Positions 16,645 through 26,041 are shown, counted from the stretch's first letter. The stretch is 64,000 nt of DNA from Gemmatimonadota bacterium (GCA_016712265.1 JADJRJ010000028.1:992001-1056000); one strand, 5' to 3'. Translations and numbers: made by a program. The notes: generated by a model from the sequence alone, not told the origin.

Positions 16645-19269
16645 ATGCGATTGAACGGTCAGAGGGGAGTGTGGGCTTTGGTGCTCGCGGTGGTGGGATG
16701 TGGCGGAGGCGACTCGCCGCCCGCGCCGCCCAAGGTGGGGACGGTCACCGTGACCGCTGCCGCGGCTCAGGTCGAAGTGGGGGCCACCGTGCAGTTCACT
16801 GCGGCCGCCAGGGACACCAAGGGTGCGGCGATGGGCGCGTCCTTCACCTGGAACTCGGCCACACCGACCGTTGCCTCGGTCGACGGGGCTGGAGTCGTGA
16901 CCGGGGTCGCCCCGGGCACGGCCACGATCACCGCAACGGCGGACGGCGTGTCGGGGACCGCGAGCATCAGCGTGATCCCGGTTCCGGTCGTTGCAGTGCT
17001 GATCGCCCAGCGCACCCCCTCTGTACGCCAGGGCGAGACCGTCCAGCTGAGCGCGATCGCTCAGGACGGGGTTGGCCGACCGCTCGCCGGGCGCACCATC
17101 ACCTGGTCCTCGCTGAATCCTGAGGTAGCGACCGTTTCGGCGGCGGGTGGCCTCGTGAGTGCGGTGGCCTCCGGCAGCGCCTTCATTCGCGCCACGTCAG
17201 AGGGAAAGAGTGATTCGGTATCGCTGCGCGTGAAGAGCCTCAACGCGCCGACCATTTCCACGACGACCCCATCCCAATGGGTCCCGGGGACGGCCGCGAC
17301 CATTACCGGCACGAACTTCTCGACGAATGCTTCGGAGAACGAAGTGCTGGTGAATGGCATTCCCGTGGCGATTACGGCGAGCACGACCACGACGGTGAGT
17401 TTCACCGTTCCAGAGGCGACGGCACTACCGTGCAGTCCGAGCGGAGCGGTTCCGGTTGGGGTGGTGGTGAACGGTGACACCGCGCTGGGTACGGCCAACC
17501 TTCGCGTTGCCACCCAGCGCTCGTTGGCCCTGGGGCAACACCTGCTGCTCACCTCCGCGGCGGATGTGATGTGCAACGAGTTCGCGGCGACCGGCGGCAA
17601 GTATCTCGTCACGGCCTTCAGCACAGCGACCTCCTCGGCCGCCCGCACGTCGTTCCAGTTGCTGGGCGCCTCAACGAGCGGCAGCGCCATCGAGGCCTCG
17701 ATGCCCTCCTTGACCACCGCGCAAGCAGGCCCGACGCGTGCCGCCCTCCAGGCCCTGGACGGCGAGCGCTTTGCGCGCGGCCACCTGGCCGTACTGCAGG
17801 ACCACGAGCGCTTCAGTGCGCGGCAGGGACGGGTCCGGGAGGTGTTGCAGGCGCGCCAGGCCCGGGCGCGCGCCGCGGGTGAGCTGAGCACGTTGGCGCG
17901 TCCCTCGCTCGCTCCGAATGGGGCGACGATGCGCACCCCGCCGGTGGCACCGCCGACGGTTGGCGACAAGCAGTGGATTCGGATGCGCCGGGATTTCGCG
18001 AACGCCAGCACCTTCGACAGTGTCCGCGTGCGGGTGGTGTACGTCGGACCCAAGTTGATCATCGTCGAGGACACGACGAATGAGCTGGCCGGCACGATGG
18101 ACAATGACTTCCAGTCGGTGGGCACCGAGTTCGACCGCGACATGTGGGGATTCCTCGCCAGCTTCGGGGACCCGCTCGCCGTGGATTCGCTCACGGACAA
18201 CAATGAGCGCGTGGTGGCCGTCTTCTCCAAGCGCGTCAACGAGTACACGCTCACCAATGGCGGGTCGTTGCTGGGGTTCGTGACCCTGTGTGATTTCTTC
18301 CCGCGCACGGATCCGGATCCCCAGAACGCGTGTCCGACGAGCAATGTCGGGGAGTATTTCTACGCCATCGTGCCCAATCCCAATGGGGTGCGCGGGAAAC
18401 ACAGCCTCGACCTGTGGAAGCGATACGCGCGCGGGACGATGATGCACGAGCTGAAGCACGTCGTGATGTTCGCGCAGCGCATCTTCCTCGATGCGAACTT
18501 TACCGAAGAGACGTGGCTGGAAGAGGCCACGGCGCAGATGGCGACGGAGCTGTGGGCCCGGAAGATCTACGGGAACTTCACGCCGCGGTCGGACATCGGG
18601 TGGTCCCAGGGCCCGCGGTGCGACTACGCGACAGCATCCCCGAGTTGTGGGGATCCGGTGGAGGCCATCCTGCATCCCTTCCAGTTCCTGTACACGCACT
18701 ACAACGCGAATGAGTCCAAGACCTTCCTGAACAGCTCGGACCTGGTGATCTACGGCAGCTCCTGGTCGTTTGCCCGCTGGGTCACCGACCAGTTTGACGG
18801 GGGGAACGAGGGCAACTTCCTGCGGTCGCTCGTCCAGCAGCAGAATGATCGTGGCGTGACGAACATCCTCAACCGCACGGGGCGGCCATGGGCCGAGCTG
18901 ATCGGCCAGTTCTCCATGGCGTCGACGGCGGACAACTACCCCGGGGGCACGATCACCGACCCCAAGCTCCGACTTCCTTCGTGGAACACGCGGGACGTCT
19001 TCGCCGGGATGAATGCCAACCTGATCTTCCGGAATGCGGACGGGTCGACCACGCCCGCTTTCCCGCGGGCCTGGCCCCTCAACGTGCGGGCCGCGTCGTT
19101 CGGGACCTTCAGTGATGTCCTGCGGACGGTGACGAACCTCCCCGGCAGTGGGTGGGTCGCCTGGGAGCTGAGCGGCACGCAGACGGCGCCGCAGGTCCTC
19201 GCGTTGCGATCGCTCAACGGCGGTCTCGCCCCCACCGGGGTGGGGATGGTGGTGCTGCGGGTGCAGTAG
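16645..19269 (+). CDS. Lipoprotein with Big_2-like Ig domains and a gluzincin-type peptidase domain
   Basis: An 874-residue surface protein. A lipobox VVGC puts the lipidated Cys at residue 19. Residues about 30-200 form two Big_2-like repeats (for example PTVASVDGAGVVTGVAPGTA), followed by an IPT/TIG-like segment at about 205-290. The peptidase region carries the zinc motif H601-E602-x2-H605, with candidate third ligands E626 or E627 in TWLEEATAQ, similar to M30-type gluzincins. It is probably anchored at the cell surface and degrades extracellular protein; the substrate is unknown. It is transcribed divergently from pruA. Confidence 0.8.
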   Translation: MRLNGQRGVWALVLAVVGCGGGDSPPAPPKVGTVTVTAAAAQVEVGATVQFTAAARDTKGAAMGASFTWNSATPTVASVDGAGVVTGVAPGTATITATADGVSGTASISVIPVPVVAVLIAQRTPSVRQGETVQLSAIAQDGVGRPLAGRTITWSSLNPEVATVSAAGGLVSAVASGSAFIRATSEGKSDSVSLRVKSLNAPTISTTTPSQWVPGTAATITGTNFSTNASENEVLVNGIPVAITASTTTTVSFTVPEATALPCSPSGAVPVGVVVNGDTALGTANLRVATQRSLALGQHLLLTSAADVMCNEFAATGGKYLVTAFSTATSSAARTSFQLLGASTSGSAIEASMPSLTTAQAGPTRAALQALDGERFARGHLAVLQDHERFSARQGRVREVLQARQARARAAGELSTLARPSLAPNGATMRTPPVAPPTVGDKQWIRMRRDFANASTFDSVRVRVVYVGPKLIIVEDTTNELAGTMDNDFQSVGTEFDRDMWGFLASFGDPLAVDSLTDNNERVVAVFSKRVNEYTLTNGGSLLGFVTLCDFFPRTDPDPQNACPTSNVGEYFYAIVPNPNGVRGKHSLDLWKRYARGTMMHELKHVVMFAQRIFLDANFTEETWLEEATAQMATELWARKIYGNFTPRSDIGWSQGPRCDYATASPSCGDPVEAILHPFQFLYTHYNANESKTFLNSSDLVIYGSSWSFARWVTDQFDGGNEGNFLRSLVQQQNDRGVTNILNRTGRPWAELIGQFSMASTADNYPGGTITDPKLRLPSWNTRDVFAGMNANLIFRNADGSTTPAFPRAWPLNVRAASFGTFSDVLRTVTNLPGSGWVAWELSGTQTAPQVLALRSLNGGLAPTGVGMVVLRVQ

Positions 19270-19402
19270 GCCGGCGATCGCGAGGGGCTGCGACCGGGAG
19301 GGACAGGCGTCACGTCGGACAGAGGGAACGGAAAAGCGTATCCTTCCGCCGTGAGCCTTTCCCTCCCGTGGTCTTTCCTCTGCCCCTACCTGGACATCAT
19401 CC

Positions 19403-20287
19403 GTGCTGATCGGCGTTCACCCTAACGATTCAGGCGGCATCGACATGGCGGTGCGTCGCGCCGCCGCCGCCGGCGCAAACGCGCTGCAGATATTTAGTGC
19501 CAAGCCCCAGTTCTACAACGAGAAGATCTCCGTTCGGCCGGAACGTGTCCTTCGGTTTCGCCAGGCCATGGCCGAATGTGGCCTCGATCTCGCCGGCTGC
19601 CTCGTGCATGCGGCGTACGTCCTGAATACCGCGTCTCCGGAACCGGACAAGGCGGAACGCGCGGCGCTGGGGCTGGCGAAGGAGCTCGAGCGTACCGAGG
19701 CATTGGGCGCGTTTGGCTGCTGCTTTCACCCCGGCTCGGCCGGGGATGGGGATCCGGCGGCGGCAATCGATCGCGTGGGCGACGCCGTGGCTCGCGCGGT
19801 TGCCGCGGTGCCGGGGCAGGCGCGCGTCTTGATCGAGAACACGGCGGGCGCGGGTCGCACCATGGGGCGTACCCCGGAGGAAATCGCCGGGATGCTGCGG
19901 CGCGTGCCGGCAGCGCTACGCCCCAGAGCCGGATACGGGCTCGACACGTGTCACCTCTTCGCCAGTGGGTTGGACTTCACGTCGTCGCCTGCAGCCGCGC
20001 GTGCGCTGATCGACCGTTTTTGTGACGTGATTGGCGAAGCGCCCGCGTTCCTGCACTGCAACGACTAGGAAGGCGCCTTCGGGAGCAACCGTGATCGCCA
20101 CGCGCTGGTTGGCGCCGGGAAGGTGGGGGTAGAGCCGTTCCGGTGGCTGCTCGCCGATGAAAGACTGCGCAGCATCCCCTGCATCCTGGAGACGCCACAT
20201 GCGCGAGAGACAGTGGCGGATGACGACGCAACGGCCGACCCGAACGACACCGCGATGGTCGAGCGACTGCGCGAACTCGCGGGCTGA
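19403..20287 (+). pseudogene. nfo: Endonuclease IV (nfo) interrupted by an in-frame TAG at 20066-20068
   Basis: A GTG at 19403 opens a frame that matches AP endonuclease IV (MLIGVHPNDSGG...). Ligand-bearing motifs before the stop are LVHAAYV, FHPGSA, IENTAG, DTCHLFASG and LHCND. A TAG then interrupts the frame, but the same frame continues without another stop to TGA 20285-20287. That stretch encodes the remaining zinc motifs DRHALVG and ILETP. The truncated 221-aa product would lack the Asp, His and Glu of these motifs and should be inactive. The usual residue here is Ser or Ala; TCG to TAG is one base change. Sequencing error, recent mutation or readthrough are all possible. The enzyme repairs abasic sites. 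Confidence 0.8.
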
Positions 20288-20390
20288 GACGGGAAACCCG
20301 CACTGGTTTGCACACACGTCGGGGTGAGCGATCGTGGTCGCGGGCAGCGATCTCGTGGCGCTCCCGAGGCGCGGAGAGGTGTTTTTGCTG

Positions 20391-20430
20391 GGGAAAATGG
20401 CGTTTTCCCTAGGGAAACGGCGGATTTCCT
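20391..20430 (+). promoter_or_regulatory. Two adjacent short dyads upstream of the SWIB gene
   Basis: GGGAAAA (20391-20397) pairs with TTTTCCC (20403-20409), and GGAAA (20413-20417) with TTTCC (20425-20429). The motif GGGAAA recurs four times between 20391 and 20493. The block lies 90-130 bp before the SWIB start, in an AT-richer stretch likely to hold its promoter. Candidate binding sites or a leader structure; function unknown. Confidence 0.35.
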
Positions 20431-20521
20431 ATTGCGCGCAAGAGGGTCCCTTATAGCTTTGCCTCGTTGCACGAGCTGTTTTTTCCGGGGAAACACGCCT
20501 CTATCAACTCAGGAGTAGACC

Positions 20522-20881
20522 ATGGCAGCAAAGAAGAAGACCGCGAAGAAGGCCACCAAGAAGGCCGCGCCGAAGAAGGCCGCGCCGAAGAAGGCCGCAC
20601 CGAAGAAGGCCGCGCCGAAGAAGGCGAAGCGCAAGCCGAATCCGGCATTCATGAAGCCGATGACCCCGAGCGCTGCGCTCGCCGCCGTCATCGGACCGAA
20701 GCCGCAGCCGCGCTCGGCCGTCGCCAAGGGGCTGTGGGATTACATCAAGAAGCACAAGCTCCAGGACCAGAAGAACCGCCGCAACATCAACGCCGATGCG
20801 GCGCTCCAGGCGGTCTTCGGTGGCAAGAAGACGGTCTCGATGTTCGAGATGACCAAGCTCGTCAGCAAGCACCTGTCCTGA
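20522..20881 (+). CDS. SWIB/MDM2-domain protein with histone H1-like tail
   Basis: A 119-residue basic protein; the ATG at 20522 is preceded by AGGAG at a 6-nt spacing. Residues 1-45 are a lysine/alanine/proline tail with four repeats of AAPKK, like histone H1 tails and bacterial histone-like proteins. Residues about 47-119 form a SWIB domain (AVAKGLWDYIKKHKLQDQKNRRNIN and FEMTKLVSKHL). It probably binds DNA and may act in nucleoid organisation. SWIB proteins of this kind occur in chlamydiae and various soil bacteria. It is monocistronic, with upstream dyads and a downstream terminator. Confidence 0.92.
   Translation: MAAKKKTAKKATKKAAPKKAAPKKAAPKKAAPKKAKRKPNPAFMKPMTPSAALAAVIGPKPQPRSAVAKGLWDYIKKHKLQDQKNRRNINADAALQAVFGGKKTVSMFEMTKLVSKHLS
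20561..20620 (+). repeat. Four tandem copies of a 15-bp coding repeat
   Basis: AAGGCCGCGCCGAAG is repeated at 20561, 20576, 20591 and 20606; the third copy has one G-to-A change. It encodes the AAPKK units of the SWIB protein tail. Near-identity at DNA level suggests recent expansion by slippage. Confidence 0.9.
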
Positions 20882-20903
20882 GTCGTTCAGGACGACGTTG
20901 GTC

Positions 20904-20929
20904 GAGGCGCGCCCCACCGGGCGCGCCTC
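20904..20929 (+). terminator. Hairpin after the SWIB gene
   Basis: GAGGCGCGCC (20904-20913) pairs perfectly with GGCGCGCCTC (20920-20929) around a 6-nt loop, followed by GCTGCGTTTCG. Position 22 bp after the stop supports termination; the T-run is short. Confidence 0.6.
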
Positions 20930-21015
20930 GCTGCGTTTCGCAACCCGGCAACGCGCGGCCCCGTACTTAGATTCACCCGCGCCAACCGCTCCCTCACCTT
21001 CGTTCCCTTCGACGC

Positions 21016-21879
21016 GTGGCCAAGAAGCCAGCTGCTCGCAAAGCCAACGTCGTCGCGGCCGCTCGCGGCGGCGCGACGCGCAAGCCAACCCTCGCCGAGA
21101 ACATCAAGGGGATCGCCGGCACGGTCGCGATCTTCCTGTTCCTCCGCATCTTTCTCGTCGAGGCGTACCGCATCCCCTCGGGCAGCATGATCCCCTCCAT
21201 GCTCATCGGGGACTGGCTCTTCGTGAACAAGCTCGCGTACGGACCGCACATTCCGTTTACGTCGGTCAACCTGCCGGGGTACGCGGAGCCCAAGCGCTAC
21301 GACATCTCCGTGTTTGTTTCGCCGCCCCAGGTGGACCAGCCGTGGGACCCCACACCGACCCTGGTGAAGCGGGTGGTGGGGCTTCCCGGGGACACCTTGC
21401 AGATGCGCCGCGCGAAGCTGTTCGTGAACGGGATCGAGCAGCGGCAAGGCTACGGCGATGAGTCGGTCCCCGTCGGCGACCCCAATGCGGCAGAGAGTTG
21501 CCCTTCGTTCCGGCTCGTGGGCGCGAAGCCCTCCGATGCGCAAAATTACGAGATGACGGGGAGTTTTCCGTGCTTTGGCTGGCAGCTCGAGCACGCCCCG
21601 CAGGGGTCGCGGTTCGGCGCGGTGAGCCCCACGCCCACGCATGACAATTGGGGGCCGCTCGTCGTGCCGGCGGGCCACTACTTCATGATGGGCGACAACC
21701 GCTACAACTCGAAGGACTCGCGGTACTGGGGCCTCGTGCCGCGGGAGAACTTCCGCGGACGGCCGCTCTTCGTGTACTACTCGTGGGACGCGGAATGCGG
21801 CGATCGCGGCGATTGCCTGAGCCCACTCCCGGCCATCACTGACATCCGGTGGGGCCGCATCGGCCACTGGCTGAAGTAG
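21016..21879 (+). CDS. lepB: Signal peptidase I
   Basis: A 287-residue membrane-bound Ser/Lys protease that removes signal peptides from exported proteins. The start is GTG 21016. After a basic N-terminus one membrane helix (VAIFLFLRIFLVEAY) precedes box B, with the catalytic Ser S57 in IPSGSMIPSM. The catalytic Lys is K118 in LVKRVVGLPGD, and box E is GDNRYNSKDSR. A long insertion of about 70 residues with two Cys lies between the K118 box and the GDN box. There is a single predicted membrane helix. A repeat tract follows directly after the stop. Confidence 0.93.
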   Translation: MAKKPAARKANVVAAARGGATRKPTLAENIKGIAGTVAIFLFLRIFLVEAYRIPSGSMIPSMLIGDWLFVNKLAYGPHIPFTSVNLPGYAEPKRYDISVFVSPPQVDQPWDPTPTLVKRVVGLPGDTLQMRRAKLFVNGIEQRQGYGDESVPVGDPNAAESCPSFRLVGAKPSDAQNYEMTGSFPCFGWQLEHAPQGSRFGAVSPTPTHDNWGPLVVPAGHYFMMGDNRYNSKDSRYWGLVPRENFRGRPLFVYYSWDAECGDRGDCLSPLPAITDIRWGRIGHWLK

Positions 21880-21880
21880 G

Positions 21881-21940
21881 GACGGCGGACGGCAGACGGC
21901 AGAGGGCAGACGGTCGACAGCAGACGGCAGACGGCAAGAG
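21881..21940 (+). repeat. Intergenic (GGCAGAC)n-type tract
   Basis: Directly after the lepB stop, units of GGCAGAC/GGCGGAC repeat imperfectly with a 7-bp period. The same unit in reverse complement (GTCCGCC/GTCTGCC) forms the tract at 42601-42650. No open frame of interest covers it. Confidence 0.7.
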
Positions 21941-22071
21941 GGTCTCCGCTCAGGGAAGAGCCTCCTCATTCGCGTGCCGAGCGGCTGACGAGAGGGCCCG
22001 GGGGAGCGCGGGCATGGCGCGACTCGTGACAGCGGGTGCGCGGTGAGGCAGAATAGGTCCGGCGCCGCCGT

Positions 22072-24450
22072 GTGGCTGCGCACCTGTCTCCTGCCAGAAT
22101 TCCCGTGACGCCGGCATTCCTCCGCACCATGGCCGCAGCATCGACCGTTGTGGCCGCCGCGTTTCTCCTGCCACAGCCCGACGTCTCCACCCCGGCTCCA
22201 GCGCCAGCGCAGGTGATGCGCGCGCCGGCGGAGACGACGCACGTGCTTCGCGGCCTGCAAGCGCCAGTGGAGGTGCGGCGTGATCGCTGGGGCGTCCCGC
22301 ATATCTACGCGAAGAACCAGCACGACCTCTTCTTTGCCCAGGGATATGTCGCCGCGCAGGATCGGCTGTTCCAGATGGAGATGTGGCGGCGGCAGGGGGA
22401 GGGGAGACTGGCTGAGGTGCTCGGCCCCTCGGCCGTGGATCGGGATCGCGCCGCGCGCCTGTTCACGTATCGCGGCGATATGGCGCGGGAGTGGGCCGCG
22501 TATGCCCCGGATACTCGGGCCATCGTGCGCGCGTTTGTCGCGGGGGTCAACGCACGGATTGCCGCCGTTGGGGATGACCTGCCGCCGGAGTTCGGCCTCC
22601 TGGGCTTCCGCCCGGAGCCGTGGACCGAGACCGTGCCCCTGTCCCGGGCCACGGGGCTCTCGGGAACGGGCAACGGGAACAGCGAGGTGCTGCGGGCGCA
22701 ACTGGTGACCCTGCTGGGCGTGGAGCGCACGCAGGCCATTCTCCCGGCCGATCCGGTCCGTGCGCTCGACCCCGCCCCCGGGCTCGACCTCGCCGGGCTC
22801 ACGACTGCCTCGTTAGGCGGATTCGGCTCGACCTTCGCGGATGTCGCGTACCAGCGCCTGGAGGGCTCGAACAACTGGGTGGTGGCGGGGCGCCGTACGA
22901 CGACCGGAAAGCCGATCCTTGCGAACGACCCGCATCGGGTGATTACGAACCCCGCCGTGCGCTACCTGGCGCACCTCGTCGCCCCGGGCTGGAACGTCAT
23001 CGGCGCGGGCGAGCCGGCCGCGCCGGGCGTCGCGATTGGACACAACGATCGCATTGCCTTCGGGCTCACGGTCGTCGGCATGGACCAGCAGGACGTGTAC
23101 GTGGAGTCGTTAGGCGCCTGCCCGGCGGCCCCCGCGGGGAGCCTCGGGTGTTATCGGCATCGTGGCGCCTGGCGCCCGCTCCTGACGCGACGGGACACGA
23201 TCCGCGTCAAGGGCGAAGCCCCGCGGGTTCTCACCCTCCAGTTCACGGTGCATGGGCCCGTGGTCTCCGTGGACAGCGCGCGAAAACGCGCGATCACCAT
23301 CCGGTCGGTGCACAGCGAACCGGGCACGGCCTCGTACCTGGCCTCGCTGTCGCTGGACCGCGCCCGCAACTGGCCGCAGTTCCAGGCGGCCATGGCGCGC
23401 TGGTTGATGCCGAGCGAGAACATGATCTACGCCGACGTGGATGGGAACATCGGATGGGTCGCGGGCGGGTTGATGCCCCGCCGGCACTGGTCGGGAATGC
23501 TCCCGGTGCCTGGCGACGGGTCGCATGAATGGTCCGGCTTCGTCCCGGGCATGCAGCTCCCGCGGGCCTACAATCCGTCTGCCGGCTACATCGCGACGGC
23601 CAACCACAACATTCTCCCCTCCGGGTATCGCACCCCCATCAGCTACGAGTGGGCGACGCGCTATCGGATCGACCGCGTCCGGGAGCTGCTGGATGCGCCG
23701 CGCACCTTCAGCGTCGGCGACTTCGAGCAGTTCCAGCACGACGATCGCTCCAAGCTCGCCGAGGCGCTGGTCCCACAGGTCGTCAGTGCCGCGGGGCGGA
23801 CGGGGCGCGGTGCGCATGAGGAGGTGACGCGCCTGGGTGGATGGGACCTGCGCATGTCGCGCGATCAGGCGGCGCCGACTGTCTTTGCCGCCTGGGCACC
23901 GGCGGTCTACCGACGGGCGATCACGTCCGAACTCGCCGGCGCGCCGGAGGCCGCCCGGCTGGTCGCCGGTCGGCCGGCGTACGAATGGCTCGAACGCTGG
24001 CTGGCCGACGACCGGGTGGCGCGCCCGGTGCGCGACTCGGCGCTCGTGGGAGCGCTGGACGATGCGGTGGCCGAGCTGACACGTCGATTCGGTTCGGATC
24101 GGGCGAAGTGGCGATGGGGGGAGATCCACGTTGCGGCGTTCACCCATCCGCTCAGTGCGCGGTATGACCTGCCCGCGGTCTCCCGTGGGGGTGACGCCAA
24201 CACGGTCTATGCGACGGGCGGCGCGAACTTCCGGCAGGGCTCGGGCGCCTCGTTCCGCGAGATCATCGACCTGGCGGACTGGGACCGGTCCGTGGTGACC
24301 AACGTGCCGGGGCAGTCTGCCGACCCGCGGAGCCCCCACTACAAGGACCTGCTCGAACTCTGGGGCAACGATCGGTACTTTCCCCTCGTATACTCCCGAA
24401 CGGCCGTCGAGCGGGAGACCGAGCAGGTGTTGTGGCTCCGGCCTCGTTAG
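22072..24450 (+). CDS. Penicillin acylase family protein (peptidase S45, Ntn hydrolase)
   Basis: A 792-residue exported Ntn hydrolase. The start is GTG 22072 or the in-frame GTG 22105; the signal-like segment TMAAASTVVAAAFLLP fits the second equally well. The alpha-subunit motif VPHIYAKNQHDLFFAQGYV is followed by a linker and the expected autoprocessing site with nucleophile S266 in EGSNNWVVAGRRT. The beta part includes NDPHR and ATANHN. Relatives hydrolyse penicillins, acyl-homoserine lactones or cyclic lipopeptides; the substrate here cannot be told. The stop codon lies inside a CGTTAGGC octamer. The RidA lipoprotein gene begins 44 bp downstream. Confidence 0.92.
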   Translation: MAAHLSPARIPVTPAFLRTMAAASTVVAAAFLLPQPDVSTPAPAPAQVMRAPAETTHVLRGLQAPVEVRRDRWGVPHIYAKNQHDLFFAQGYVAAQDRLFQMEMWRRQGEGRLAEVLGPSAVDRDRAARLFTYRGDMAREWAAYAPDTRAIVRAFVAGVNARIAAVGDDLPPEFGLLGFRPEPWTETVPLSRATGLSGTGNGNSEVLRAQLVTLLGVERTQAILPADPVRALDPAPGLDLAGLTTASLGGFGSTFADVAYQRLEGSNNWVVAGRRTTTGKPILANDPHRVITNPAVRYLAHLVAPGWNVIGAGEPAAPGVAIGHNDRIAFGLTVVGMDQQDVYVESLGACPAAPAGSLGCYRHRGAWRPLLTRRDTIRVKGEAPRVLTLQFTVHGPVVSVDSARKRAITIRSVHSEPGTASYLASLSLDRARNWPQFQAAMARWLMPSENMIYADVDGNIGWVAGGLMPRRHWSGMLPVPGDGSHEWSGFVPGMQLPRAYNPSAGYIATANHNILPSGYRTPISYEWATRYRIDRVRELLDAPRTFSVGDFEQFQHDDRSKLAEALVPQVVSAAGRTGRGAHEEVTRLGGWDLRMSRDQAAPTVFAAWAPAVYRRAITSELAGAPEAARLVAGRPAYEWLERWLADDRVARPVRDSALVGALDDAVAELTRRFGSDRAKWRWGEIHVAAFTHPLSARYDLPAVSRGGDANTVYATGGANFRQGSGASFREIIDLADWDRSVVTNVPGQSADPRSPHYKDLLELWGNDRYFPLVYSRTAVERETEQVLWLRPR

Positions 24451-24494
24451 GCCGCGTGGCGTCCCGTCCCGCGGTGTCCTCCACTCTTCGTGTC

Positions 24495-24980
24495 ATGCGC
24501 GTCCTGTTCCTGAGCATCCTCCTGGCGTCCTGCGCCCGATCGGCCTCGTCCACGTCGGCCGCGGGAGCCCCGGCGCCGGCCGAGACGCGGACCACCGAGA
24601 ACGGGATCACCTGGCACACCCCGTACGGGAAGCCAACCCGCCCGTTCAGCCCGGCGGTGCAGGTGGGGAACCTGCTCTTCCTCGCTGGGCAGATCGGGAC
24701 GTCGGCGAATGCGCAGGGTGGGGTGGTGCCGGGCGGGATCAAGGCGGAGACGAAGCAAACCATGGAAAACATCAAGGAGGTCCTCGCCAAGTCGGGGTCC
24801 TCCCTGGACCGGGTGGTGAAGTGCACGGTGATGATGGCCGACATGCGGGAGTGGGATGCGATGAACGAGGTGTACACGACCTACTTCCCGCGGAACAAGC
24901 CGGCGCGTTCGGCGCTCGGCGCGAATGGGCTCGCTCTCTCGGCGCGGGTGGAGATCGAATGCATCGCGGCGGTCCCATGA
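24495..24980 (+). CDS. RidA-family (YjgF/YER057c) predicted lipoprotein
   Basis: A 161-residue protein whose core matches RidA enamine/imine deaminases (RPFSPAVQVGNLLFLAGQIG, the VKCTVMMADM strand, and the substrate Arg in SARVEIECIA). The ATG at 24495 gives a lipoprotein signal with lipobox LLASC and Cys at residue 13. RidA proteins are usually cytosolic and detoxify reactive enamines from PLP enzymes, so an exported version is unusual. Its stop overlaps the esterase start by 4 bp (ATGA), so the two are translationally coupled. Confidence 0.88.
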   Translation: MRVLFLSILLASCARSASSTSAAGAPAPAETRTTENGITWHTPYGKPTRPFSPAVQVGNLLFLAGQIGTSANAQGGVVPGGIKAETKQTMENIKEVLAKSGSSLDRVVKCTVMMADMREWDAMNEVYTTYFPRNKPARSALGANGLALSARVEIECIAAVP

Positions 24981-26041
24981 GGCGATGGTCGCTGGGTGCC
25001 TGGATCGGGCTGACGGCGCTCGGCGACACGGGGGGCCCCCCCGAACTGAATATTCGCAGCGCCCGTCAGCTCGCCATCACGGCGCCTGTCCGGGGACACC
25101 CCGCCTCGTCACGCCGCGCCGCCGGACGCGTCGTCACCACCGAGTTCTGGTCCCAGTCGTTAGGCGCACGCAAGCGCCTCGTCGCTTGGCTCCCCCCGTC
25201 GTACGACCAGGCCCCCGGCCGCCGGTACCCCGTGGCCATCTACCTCCATGGCCTCTGGGGCGAAGAAACCGACTGGACCCGGCGCGCCAACATTGCCCAC
25301 ACCCTCGACTCCCTCACCGCCGCAGGCGGCAAGGAGCTGATCGTCGTCATGCCCGACGGCGACGACTCCTGGTACACCACCTGGAACTGGCTCGGCGACT
25401 ACGGAGCCTGTCGGCGCGACTTCAAGCCACGCGACGGCCGCGGGGACACGGCAGACACCTACTGCGTCCCCTGGCCACACTACGACGACTACATCGCCCG
25501 CGACCTCGTCGCGTTCGTCGATCGCACCTGGCGCACCGATGCACGCCGTGAACGACGCGCCATCGCGGGGCTCTCCATGGGCGGCTACGGCGCCGTGACC
25601 ATCGGGATGGCCTACCCCGAGGTCTTCGGCGCCATCGCCAGCCACTCCGGTGTGCTCTCACCCCTCTACGGCGGGTCGGCGCAGGTCAGCACGCCGCCGC
25701 GATACGCCACCTCCGTCGCAGAGCTCAAGGCGGGGTGGGGTGACCGCTTCTGGCCGCTCCTCGCGCCAGCCTTCGGTCAGGACACCACCGCCTGGTGGTC
25801 GCGCGATCCCGCGCGGCGTGTGCGCGCGACCTGGGGGCGCCGAAAGGCACTCACTCCGGCGCTTTATCTCGACATCGGCACCGACGACGGACTGCTGGGG
25901 CAGAATCGCGCCTTCCGACACGAACTCCAGACGCTGGGTGTCCCTCACACCTATCGTGAATGGCCCGGCGCTCACGACTGGCCGTACTGGACCATCCACG
26001 TCGTGGAGAGCCTCGCATGGATCGCCGACCGGACGGGGTAG
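24977..26041 (+). CDS. Exported esterase D-like alpha/beta hydrolase
   Basis: A 354-residue hydrolase of the putative esterase family (PF00756-like). The ATG at 24977 overlaps the RidA gene by 4 bp. A weak signal-like N-terminus is followed by the core: oxyanion region IYLHGLWGEE, nucleophile S200 in GLSMGGYGA, acid near DIGTDDGLL, and His in WPGAHDWPYW. Related enzymes include S-formylglutathione hydrolase, feruloyl esterases and antigen-85-like acyltransferases. The substrate is unknown; the pairing with an exported RidA is unusual. Confidence 0.85.
   Translation: MRRWSLGAWIGLTALGDTGGPPELNIRSARQLAITAPVRGHPASSRRAAGRVVTTEFWSQSLGARKRLVAWLPPSYDQAPGRRYPVAIYLHGLWGEETDWTRRANIAHTLDSLTAAGGKELIVVMPDGDDSWYTTWNWLGDYGACRRDFKPRDGRGDTADTYCVPWPHYDDYIARDLVAFVDRTWRTDARRERRAIAGLSMGGYGAVTIGMAYPEVFGAIASHSGVLSPLYGGSAQVSTPPRYATSVAELKAGWGDRFWPLLAPAFGQDTTAWWSRDPARRVRATWGRRKALTPALYLDIGTDDGLLGQNRAFRHELQTLGVPHTYREWPGAHDWPYWTIHVVESLAWIADRTG

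Noticed and set aside
20066..20068. Pyrrolysine or other recoding of the TAG in nfo
   Set aside because: No pyrrolysine genes or recoding element are seen. Mutation or sequence error is simpler, so recoding is not claimed as the cause.
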